A stretch of DNA of 7,882 nucleotides from an uncultured Chloroflexota bacterium (GTDB lineage Bacteria; Chloroflexota; UBA4733). The position numbers and the translations under genes were made by a program. How positions within the stretch are numbered: the first letter of the stretch is position 1; each line of letters begins with the position of its first letter. The notes under the pieces are model-generated. The model worked only from the letters and a program-made list of their open reading frames with translations, did no database searches and was not told the DNA's origin. The DNA is taken from contig CALBSQ010000181.1 in the NCBI GenBank assembly GCA_937967325.1, positions 1-7,882 on the forward strand. The letters run 5' to 3'. This document shows, piece by piece, positions 1-5,772 of this stretch.

Positions 1-41
1 TGCCGGCCCCAATATTATGTCCTTATCCAAGGCTGCCGCTG

Positions 42-1499
42 CTAGAGCAGCAACGGCTTCCCCGCCCGCTTCCTAGCCCAGGCGGCACGCAGCGGCTTCC
101 GATCCATAGCGACCAGCACGGCGGCGTACACGAGACACATGCCGGCCAGCCGCACCGGAGCTGGCTGCTGCGCCGCCGGCCATAGCACCGCCAACGCCGC
201 GGCGCCGGATGCGACGAGCGGCGAGAGATACGTCTTTCGCAAAACGCTCACCCCATCACTGAAGCGGCGCGCTGCCAGGCCGGCAACCAACAAGGCGCTG
301 CCCACACCGGCGCCAACAGCAAGCGCCGCTCCTTCGCCGCCCCAGCGCGGCAGCAGCAGACCCAGGCAGGCGAGGAACACCAAGAGCTGGACGATGCGCG
401 CCCGCGCGACTGCCGCTGCCGCCCCCTGCGATAGCAGCAGTTGGCGAACGTGCTCGAAGAGGGGTACCAGCACGGCATAACCGGCAAAGGCGCGGACGAT
501 GGGAACGGCGCCCAGCCATTGGCTGCCGAACAAGAGCAGGATCAACGGTCGCGGCAGGAGGAGCAGTGCCAGCAAGAACGGCAACAGCAAGCGAACCCCA
601 AGCGCCTGGATCACCTGAAAGATTGCACTCCGACGACGCGGCTCGCCGGCCAGACGCGCGTAGGTGGTGAGCGCCACCTGGCTGAGTGCCGGCTGAGCGG
701 CACGTCGGGCGACATCGGCCAGCTTGAACGACTCCTCGTAGAAGGCCAGCTCACCTGTGCCCCAGGTCGCGCCCAAAATGGCGCTATCCAACTTATGGAC
801 GGAGAGGTCCCCGGTCTGGCCGGCAAAGATGGCCAAGCCAAACCGCCGCATCGCGCGGGCTGCGCCGCGATCCCAGGCGAGGCGATAAGGCCGGCGACTC
901 ACCAAGCGCGCGCCCACCAGCAGTCCTAATGGATCGAGCACGTCCCGCGCGAGGAGGGCCAAGGCTCCGCCGCCGGCCAGCGCGACGGCCACGGCCGCGA
1001 GATGCTCGACGACGCCCATGACGATCTGGATGACCGCCAGCCAGCCGAACTGAAACCGGCGCTGCAACAGCGCGCCGTAGCACGTGCCGGTGAGCAAGAA
1101 CGTGCGTTGCACCGCTAGCCCAAGCACGAGCAAGGCCAGCAGCGGCTGACGGTGCAGCACCAACACCAGGACGGCCGCCAACGCGACGGAGATCAAGAAA
1201 AAGGCGCCGCTCAACAACAGGGCCAGCGTGAGGGCCGTGCCGAACTGCGGCCGGCTATCCTCGCGCGCCTGCACCAGAAATGTGTCGATGCCCCAGGTCA
1301 CGGCGAGCGCGGCGAGGTCACTCGCCGCGATGGCCAGCGCATACACGCCGATGGGTCCCGGGCCAAGGCGACGGGCGAGGAAGATGCTCACCGTGGCCCC
1401 GATCAGCCCGTTAGCCACGGTGACGAGACTCAGCCAGACGGCCCCGGTGACGGCGCGGCCCCCGAAGGACCGGCTCAGCGGCGATGCCTCGGTGCTCAA
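42..1499 (-). CDS. Polysaccharide/oligosaccharide flippase (MOP superfamily, Wzx-like)
   Basis: This is an integral membrane protein of 485 aa, the usual length for Wzx/RfbX-type flippases, which move lipid-linked sugar units across the cytoplasmic membrane for exopolysaccharide or cell-surface glycan assembly. Hydrophobic segments run through the whole chain (about residues 16-40, 50-70, 88-115, 118-140, 152-185, 298-325, 333-348, 365-384, 388-410, 423-440 and 450-465). Family-like features are the N-terminal amphipathic GRAVTGAVW helix, LARRLGP at 42-47 followed by GVYALA, the central LDSAILGATWGTGELAFYEES stretch (238-257), and LFGSQWLGAVPIVR (323-336). The start is TTG with no strong ribosome site; no in-frame ATG lies nearby, and the N-terminus fits the family. 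It lies 32 bp downstream of the zinc-ribbon gene on the same strand, so the two are probably co-transcribed. A short imperfect hairpin (about 35-57) overlaps the stop but lacks a T run. No glycosyltransferase or polymerase gene is visible to fix the substrate. Confidence 0.88.
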   Translation of the reverse strand: MSTEASPLSRSFGGRAVTGAVWLSLVTVANGLIGATVSIFLARRLGPGPIGVYALAIAASDLAALAVTWGIDTFLVQAREDSRPQFGTALTLALLLSGAFFLISVALAAVLVLVLHRQPLLALLVLGLAVQRTFLLTGTCYGALLQRRFQFGWLAVIQIVMGVVEHLAAVAVALAGGGALALLARDVLDPLGLLVGARLVSRRPYRLAWDRGAARAMRRFGLAIFAGQTGDLSVHKLDSAILGATWGTGELAFYEESFKLADVARRAAQPALSQVALTTYARLAGEPRRRSAIFQVIQALGVRLLLPFLLALLLLPRPLILLLFGSQWLGAVPIVRAFAGYAVLVPLFEHVRQLLLSQGAAAAVARARIVQLLVFLACLGLLLPRWGGEGAALAVGAGVGSALLVAGLAARRFSDGVSVLRKTYLSPLVASGAAALAVLWPAAQQPAPVRLAGMCLVYAAVLVAMDRKPLRAAWARKRAGKPLLL

Positions 1500-1531
1500 G
1501 GCCGCCGCGCAATCCGCCGCTCGTTCGGACC

Positions 1532-1834
1532 CTAAGTTTGGGACGCCGGCGACGCCGAGTGCTCGGTCAGCACACTAGGCAAGCCGCCGGTAGCCCCTTC
1601 AGCGTCGATCACGCCGGCCTGCCGCGTCATCGGCAGCACCTCGCCATCCGGCAACCGGCGCCGCTCGTTGTCGATCTTTTGCGTCGTCTTCGGTGAGATG
1701 TAGGTCGGCAGACGCTGCAGGTCGAGGTAGCCACATTCCAAACAGGTGGCCGACGGCATTGGACCGTCCGCATAGACGATGATCTTCTCGAACATCCGAG
1801 TCGAGCCACAGCGCGGACAGACCATCCCGCTCAT
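1532..1834 (-). CDS. Small zinc-ribbon protein of unknown function
   Basis: This is a 100-aa protein whose N-terminal half forms a clear zinc ribbon: CPRCG (C6, C9) and CLECG (C31, C34), two CxxC knuckles 21 residues apart. The middle (about 38-70) is polar with basic residues (TTQKIDNERRRLPDG), and the tail from about 75 is Gly/Ser/Ala-rich and probably disordered. Such short ribbons bind one structural zinc; nucleic-acid or protein binding is possible, but nothing here fixes the role. The ATG is preceded by AGGGAAGAAG at a suitable distance. A second in-frame ATG at codon 4 (MVCPRCG) could also be used, but the first has better spacing. It is the first gene of a probable operon with the flippase. 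I do not recognise a named family. Confidence 0.75.
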   Translation of the reverse strand: MSGMVCPRCGSTRMFEKIIVYADGPMPSATCLECGYLDLQRLPTYISPKTTQKIDNERRRLPDGEVLPMTRQAGVIDAEGATGGLPSVLTEHSASPASQT

Positions 1835-1866
1835 CTACTTCTTCCCTGTACGCGAATGCCGAGCAG

Positions 1867-1872
1867 AGTATA
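1867..1872 (-). promoter_or_regulatory. Candidate -10 element for the zinc-ribbon/flippase operon
   Basis: On the minus strand the hexamer TATACT matches the sigma70 -10 consensus at five of six positions. A transcript starting about 7 bp downstream would carry a leader of roughly 26 nt before the ATG at 1834, including the AGGGAAG ribosome site. No convincing -35 hexamer lies 16-18 bp upstream (the region is C-rich), so this may be a weak or activator-dependent promoter. Confidence 0.4.
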
Positions 1873-2006
1873 GCGCATCGGCTGGGCCGCGGGTGTTGTT
1901 GCTGGCGAAAGTCAGGTAGTCGGCGTTCGCGGCGGTGCCCGCCCGTGAAGGAGCAGGCTAAGATTACCAAGCCGCCTCATGAACATTGCGCAACTACTTG
2001 GGCGTT

Positions 2007-2116
2007 TCGTCCCGGTAGGGGCAGGTCTCTGTGCCTGCCCTGCTTTCTGCACCAGTGGGCGGCGTCGTGATGGCGGCGATCAGGGCAGGCACAGAGACCT
2101 GCCCCTACCGGGACGA
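2007..2116. repeat. Perfect 36-bp inverted repeat with 38-bp spacer (MITE-like palindromic element)
   Basis: The left arm at 2007-2042 is the exact reverse complement of the right arm at 2081-2116, with a 38-bp spacer (2043-2080) that is largely unpaired. Each arm also folds on itself: GGGCAGG at 2019-2025 pairs with CCTGCCC at 2034-2040 across an 8-nt loop, and the right arm mirrors this. The DNA could therefore form a cruciform, and a transcript through it could switch between one long hairpin and two small ones. The GTAGGGGCAGG-type sequence resembles dispersed G/C-block repeats I know from Chloroflexota and some cyanobacterial genomes. No target-site duplication or transposase is visible, so mobility is inferred only. 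Confidence 0.85.
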
Positions 2117-2247
2117 CCCCGATTGCCCGACTATTGCTGCAACTTGCATGAGCCCCAGGTGCATTCGCCAGCGGAATTCATCAGCGAAAACCGGCGTTGC
2201 GGCAAGTCGGCTCGCCGCACCCCTGCAACGACATCAACTGCTAGTCG

Positions 2248-2256
2248 TGCTACGAT
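2248..2256 (+). promoter_or_regulatory. Candidate extended -10 promoter for the M16 operon
   Basis: TGC-TACGAT is an extended -10 (TGn) with four of six consensus matches in the hexamer. The hexamer 17 bp upstream, ACGACA at 2228-2233, keeps the GACA half of the -35 consensus. Transcription would start near 2263, leaving a leader of about 17 nt that still includes the GAGAGG ribosome site at 2270-2275. This is a weak call based on motif and position only. Confidence 0.3.
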
Positions 2257-2279
2257 GAAGCGGGAGGTCGAGAGGCGAA

Positions 2280-3614
2280 ATGGCGACAGAGTTGGCGGTT
2301 GCAGAGGGGTTGCCGGAGCCTCAGACGGCCACACTGCCCTGCGGCCTTCGTGTGGTCCACATGCGAATCCCCGGCGCCGTGGCGATCGGCGCCAGCCTCG
2401 GGATCGACGTGGGTTCGGCGGACGAGCCGGATGAGTGGGCGGGGATCTCGCACTTCCTCGAGCATCTGGTCTTCCGTGGCACCCGCGCCTACGCCGATAG
2501 CCTCGCCATCGGCCAGGCCATCGAGGCGGTCGGCGGCGACTTCAATGCCTTCACCGGCAAGAGCTACACCCAATACATCTGCTCGGCGCCGCTGGAGCAC
2601 CGTGAGCTGGTGATGCAGATTCCGGCCGAGCTCGTCGTGCGCCCGGCGCTCCGCCAGCAGGACGTCGAAGATGAGCGGCCGGTCGTCATTCGTGAGATCG
2701 GTCTGGAAGAGGACTCCGCGGGCCGTCGAGCGTCGCGGGCGCTGGAGCAGGGGGTCTGGCCCGGCAGCACGATGGCCCGCTCCATCATCGGCAGGCCGGA
2801 CGCGCTGCGCGCGGTGACGGCCAAGGAAGTGCGCCGCTATTGGGCAGCGCACTATGTGCCGGCGAAAGCGACCCTGGGGCTGGCCGGCGACTTGAGTCTG
2901 GAGGAGGCGCTGGAGCTCGCCGGCAAGGCCGTGGGCAACTGGCATCCGGCGTCGGCGCCGCCGATACCTGCCCCTTCCGCCCCCGCCTTCCAATCCAACG
3001 GGCTGGTCCGCGTTGAGACAATGGAGGGCCGGCAGGAGACCGTGCTCGCGCTCGGGGCGCCGGTCGGCGCCTGGCGCGACATCGACCACGGCGCGACGGC
3101 CGTGCTCGCCACGCTGGCCGGCGACGGCGAAGGCTCGCTAACCGTCCGGTCTCTCGTGCGCAAGCAGGGCCTGCTGTTGAACGGCGGCGCGTTGGCCTGG
3201 CTGAACCGCGACGCGGGTGTGCTGGGCCTCACCGGGAGCGCGCGGCCAGATGGGGCCGTCGCGGCAGTGGAAGGCATCGCGTCGGTGATCCGGCAATTGC
3301 AGCAGGCCCCGGCAGGGGAAGACTTTCGTCGCGCCGTCGGCTACGCTCGGGGCGAGATTCTCCGCCAATGGCTGCGCCCGTTGGACGTCGCCATCCAACT
3401 GTGCCACCAGGCGCTGATGGGCGATACCGAATACGGGCCGCTCCGCGACTTGCATGAGCTGGCCGCGGTCACGCCGGAGCAGATCCAGCGTCTGGCCCAA
3501 AACGTGTTCGCTCCGGAACGGCTGCGTTTGGCAGTCGCCGGGCCGGCGATGGATGTCGCCCGGCTGGAGCAGGCGCTGACGACCATTCCCGCACCGAAGC
3601 GAGCGCGACGATGA
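2280..3614 (+). CDS. M16 family zinc metallopeptidase, catalytic subunit
   Basis: This is a 444-aa protein of the pitrilysin/mitochondrial-processing-peptidase clan (M16B length), made of two similar domains. The inverted zinc motif HFLEH gives ligands H58 and H62 with general base E61. The third ligand is E139 in ERPVVIREIGLEED, 77 residues after H62, as in the family. GGDFNAFTGKSYTQY (85-99) is the conserved edge-strand region. In the C-terminal domain the family's R/Y substrate-binding pair is not intact: the equivalent stretch reads LVRKQGLLLN (292-301), with no Tyr. That loss fits a subunit working with the next gene's product. No signal peptide is seen, so a cytoplasmic role in degrading peptides is likely. 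The ATG follows GAGAGG (4-nt gap) and GGGAGG (12-nt gap). It overlaps the downstream gene by ATGA. Confidence 0.92.
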   Translation: MATELAVAEGLPEPQTATLPCGLRVVHMRIPGAVAIGASLGIDVGSADEPDEWAGISHFLEHLVFRGTRAYADSLAIGQAIEAVGGDFNAFTGKSYTQYICSAPLEHRELVMQIPAELVVRPALRQQDVEDERPVVIREIGLEEDSAGRRASRALEQGVWPGSTMARSIIGRPDALRAVTAKEVRRYWAAHYVPAKATLGLAGDLSLEEALELAGKAVGNWHPASAPPIPAPSAPAFQSNGLVRVETMEGRQETVLALGAPVGAWRDIDHGATAVLATLAGDGEGSLTVRSLVRKQGLLLNGGALAWLNRDAGVLGLTGSARPDGAVAAVEGIASVIRQLQQAPAGEDFRRAVGYARGEILRQWLRPLDVAIQLCHQALMGDTEYGPLRDLHELAAVTPEQIQRLAQNVFAPERLRLAVAGPAMDVARLEQALTTIPAPKRARR

Positions 3615-4897
3615 GCGTGGTCGCCACACCGCGCCCGGCTGCGCCACTCACCCGCACCGCCAGCAACGGCCTGCGGCTGGTGGCCTCGCCTTGTTCTGGC
3701 GGGCTGGCCACGATCGCCATTGTCCTACCGGCCGGCACGCTGTACGAGGTCGGCGACGCCAGGCCCGGAGCAGCGCATCTGCTGGCGCGTCTCCTGACGC
3801 AGGGGACGCACACGTTCCCGACCGCCGAAGCGCTGGCGATGCACCTCGAGACACTGGGCGGGGCCTACAGCGCAGGGGCAGAGCACGACCTCACCAGCGT
3901 CGTGGTCAGCGTTCCCGCGACCGAGCTCCCGTCAGCCCTCGCGGCGGCGATAGAGATCGCTACGCAGCCAACATTGGCGGAGCGATCGGTTCGCCTGGAA
4001 CGGCGGCGTTTTTCCGGTCAACTGCGCGGGGCTGCGGCCGTCCCGGCGGCGCGCGCCGGCGACCTGGCGGACAAGCTGCTCTGGCCGGACAGTCCGGAGG
4101 GCTGGACGTCACTCGAGCTGGCAAGGGCCGTTTCCAGGCTGCAGCGGTCCGACCTGGAGAGCTTCCACGCTGCGCAATTCGGGGTTTCCGGTGCCGCGCT
4201 GGCAATTGCCACACCGACCCCTCTGCAGCAGGCATTGGCATCGGTCGAGGCAGCGACAGCCCGTTGGCCGGCCGGCGCCCCCCGATCGCCGGTGATCCCC
4301 GCGCTCGGACAGGAGCGAGCCGCCGCCGCGGCGATGGCGGCCGACCTCGCCTACCTCGTGCTGGCCGCGCCGGCGGTGCGACGCGGCCACCCAGACTCGG
4401 ACGCCTTGAACCTGCTGTCGATCGTCCTCGGCGGCGGCGCCACGTCCCGGCTCTTCGTCGAGGTCCGCGAGAAGCGGGGACTCTGTTATGGCATCGGCTG
4501 CCGTCTGGCCGGCCACAGCCTTGGCGGCACCCTGCGCATCGACGCCGGCGTGCCGCCCGATCATCTGAAGGAGGCCGTGGACGCCATCATCGAGCAGATA
4601 CAGGATGTTGCCGCGACAGCTTCCGACCAGGAAGTGGACAAAGCTCGCGCAATGCTGCTGGGGCATCTCGCCATGGAATCGGACCGGCCGGAAACATGGG
4701 CGAGACGATACAGCCGCGACATCGTCCAGCTCGGCCGGCCGCGCACCTTCCAGGAGATCGTCGCCATCTACCAGGCCCTCGACGCAGCCCGCGTGCGCCA
4801 AGTCGCCGGCGCCTATTTCACCCCCGACAAACTCCGCCTCAGCGTTGCCGGGCCGGCCGTAACGCGCCGGCAGGTGCGCGGACTTGTGCCGGGGTGA
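3611..4897 (+). CDS. M16 family peptidase homologue, non-catalytic partner subunit
   Basis: This is a 428-aa two-domain M16 protein. The position of the zinc motif reads HLLAR (residues 56-60) in GAAHLLARLLTQGT, so the general base Glu and second His are gone, and the third-ligand region (about 126-140) has RLERRRFSG instead of the usual E-E-I motif. It therefore cannot bind zinc in the family's way. The C-terminal domain is well conserved: LGGGATSRLF (273-282) and REKRGLCY (286-293) hold the R286/Y293 pair, seven residues apart as in insulin-degrading enzyme, which orients substrate. This complements the upstream subunit, which has zinc but no Tyr. Its ATG overlaps the upstream TGA (ATGA) with only a weak ribosome site, suggesting translational coupling and equal output. 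No signal peptide is seen. Known M16B pairs such as MPP alpha/beta work as such heterodimers; pairing here is inferred. Confidence 0.9.
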   Translation: MSVVATPRPAAPLTRTASNGLRLVASPCSGGLATIAIVLPAGTLYEVGDARPGAAHLLARLLTQGTHTFPTAEALAMHLETLGGAYSAGAEHDLTSVVVSVPATELPSALAAAIEIATQPTLAERSVRLERRRFSGQLRGAAAVPAARAGDLADKLLWPDSPEGWTSLELARAVSRLQRSDLESFHAAQFGVSGAALAIATPTPLQQALASVEAATARWPAGAPRSPVIPALGQERAAAAAMAADLAYLVLAAPAVRRGHPDSDALNLLSIVLGGGATSRLFVEVREKRGLCYGIGCRLAGHSLGGTLRIDAGVPPDHLKEAVDAIIEQIQDVAATASDQEVDKARAMLLGHLAMESDRPETWARRYSRDIVQLGRPRTFQEIVAIYQALDAARVRQVAGAYFTPDKLRLSVAGPAVTRRQVRGLVPG

Positions 4898-4911
4898 GCC
4901 TGACGTGGTTC

Positions 4912-4929
4912 TGGCGCGGGGCCGCGCCA
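4912..4929. terminator. GC-rich hairpin between convergent genes (possible bidirectional terminator)
   Basis: TGGCGCGG at 4912-4919 pairs perfectly with CCGCGCCA at 4922-4929. It sits in the 41-bp gap between the M16 operon stop (4897) and the stop of the convergent membrane-protein gene (4939). No T run follows on either strand, so it is not a classical intrinsic terminator, but position and symmetry suit transcript-end formation for both genes. Confidence 0.4.
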
Positions 4930-4938
4930 CCGCCCCAT

Positions 4939-5625
4939 CTATGGCGGCCTGGATTCGTCAGTCCGTCTGCCATCCGCTGATAACGACGCCTGCTCGGTAG
5001 CGGTGCGTGGGTCGGCGCCACTGGGATGCTGTTCCACCCGATGTCGTGCCTGCTCTTGCACCGCTGACTCCACCAGGTGGTGCTGGGCGACGCGAGCCAT
5101 GATGCCGGCGATCATCAAGCGCCAGGAGAGGATGGCCGACCAGGCGATCCACCAGACCATCCCGCTGGCGAGCGTTACCAGGCTGATGGGCTGGGCATTC
5201 GGCGACAAGTGCACCGCGCCCCAGGCGATGCCCGCCACATACGATCCGAAGGAGAACAACGTGCTCGTCAGCGTGCCCGACGACCGGATCGCCTCAAGCG
5301 GGCCCATCGCACCTCTGCTGCGAATGATGGATTGCGCCATGGTGGCGATGCCCGCCAGACACGCCCAAATCACCAACTGCGCGGTCGCGTACATCGAGAA
5401 TCCCGGCATAGCCATCACCAGGGCGGTGCAGAAGATGATCACGAAGGAGATCAGCGATCGCTGCGCCTGGCTCCGCGTGCGCGGCTGCTCAAAGATGGGC
5501 GGATGCGCGGACACCGCCACGAAGGAGAGTCCGGCCAGCGTCGCCGAGACCTCGGCGATGGCGATGAAGTACGAGTCCCATTCCGGCGGAATCGGCAACA
5601 AGCCCGGCGCGACATCGACAGGCAT
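4939..5625 (-). CDS. Hypothetical five-helix integral membrane protein
   Basis: This is a 228-aa protein with about five hydrophobic helices (residues near 20-40, 58-76, 80-99, 122-140 and 147-175) followed by a polar, charged tail (about 180-228) likely in the cytoplasm. The first helix, FIAIAEVSATLAGLSFVAVS, resembles the opening of a widespread but uncharacterised group of small bacterial membrane proteins that begin with a similar 'SATLxGLxFVAxS' segment; I can offer no function. The ATG is preceded on its strand by a full AGGAGG (5637-5642 complement) with an 11-nt gap, slightly long. It is transcribed alone, convergent with the M16 operon and divergent from the reductase operon. The long plus-strand frame overlapping it has no helices or family pattern, whereas this frame has clear membrane periodicity. 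Confidence 0.72.
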   Translation of the reverse strand: MPVDVAPGLLPIPPEWDSYFIAIAEVSATLAGLSFVAVSAHPPIFEQPRTRSQAQRSLISFVIIFCTALVMAMPGFSMYATAQLVIWACLAGIATMAQSIIRSRGAMGPLEAIRSSGTLTSTLFSFGSYVAGIAWGAVHLSPNAQPISLVTLASGMVWWIAWSAILSWRLMIAGIMARVAQHHLVESAVQEQARHRVEQHPSGADPRTATEQASLSADGRRTDESRPP

Positions 5626-5669
5626 GGGGCGTCACACCTCCTCACAACCTCGCGGCTGTCGAGAGTGTA

Positions 5670-5722
5670 GCCGTTCGTTGACGCGGGCGAACGGATCATC
5701 TATTGTGTCAGACACGAACGGC
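5670..5722. promoter_or_regulatory. Candidate operator: three copies of CGAACGG around the promoter
   Basis: GCCGTTCGT at 5670-5678 is the exact reverse complement of ACGAACGGC at 5714-5722, and a third core copy CGAACGG lies at 5688-5694. The first and second cores form a perfect 7-bp inverted repeat with a 10-bp spacer. The third is in direct orientation to the second, with starts 27 bp apart. They flank and fill the -35/-10 region of the plus-strand promoter, which is typical placement for a repressor site. A separate odd palindrome, GTGTC-A-GACAC at 5705-5715, covers the predicted start. No regulator gene is in the window. Confidence 0.5.
5678..5706 (+). promoter_or_regulatory. sigma70-type promoter for the reductase/dehydrogenase operon
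   Basis: TTGACG at 5678-5683 (five of six -35 matches) and TATTGT at 5701-5706 (four of six -10 matches) are separated by exactly 17 bp. The predicted start near 5713 gives a leader of about 60 nt to the ATG at 5773. Confidence 0.55.
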
Positions 5723-5772
5723 GCCGGCGGTTTTCGTGGAGGGTGTCGTCGACGAGCGAGGAAGGTAGCCGC

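Larger units (their letters stand above)
1835..2279. other. Divergent intergenic region between zinc-ribbon and M16 operons
   Basis: This 445-bp spacer separates two divergent operons and has no convincing gene; the short reading frames across it have no family-like sequence and conflict with one another. It contains the candidate -10 for the leftward operon near 1867-1872, a long perfect inverted repeat at 2007-2116, and a candidate extended -10 for the rightward operon at 2248-2256. The stretch 2117-2247 is more mixed in composition than the genes, and I see no further element in it. Confidence 0.7.

Noticed and set aside
35..57. Hairpin at the flippase stop as an intrinsic terminator
   Set aside because: The core stem is short (GCTGC/GCAGC), the outer stem needs a bulge, and no T run follows on the minus strand.
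1599..1970. 123-aa minus-strand frame overlapping the zinc-ribbon gene
   Set aside because: The overlapping frame with two CxxC knuckles and a good ribosome site is the better gene; this one has no recognisable pattern.
2007..2116. Inverted repeat as a CRISPR repeat unit or riboswitch
   Set aside because: There are only two arms in opposite orientation, with no direct repeat spacing and no recognised aptamer; it also lies more than 160 bp from the nearest start codon.
2250..3089. 279-aa minus-strand reading frame opposite the first M16 gene
   Set aside because: It is antisense to a gene with intact zinc motifs, has Arg/Gly-rich composition and no family resemblance.
4109..4930. 273-aa minus-strand reading frame opposite the second M16 gene
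   Set aside because: Long antisense frames are common in GC-rich genes; no motif or start context supports it.
3691..4980. 429-aa plus-strand reading frame inside the second M16 gene
   Set aside because: It is an out-of-frame shadow, rich in Arg, Gly and Pro as expected from GC-rich codons read in the wrong frame. The M16 frame carries conserved family motifs.
5743..5772. GTG start extending the reductase by 10 residues
   Set aside because: Its GGAGG abuts the start codon with no spacer, while the ATG at 5773 has GAGGAAGG at 7 nt and gives the family-typical N-terminus.
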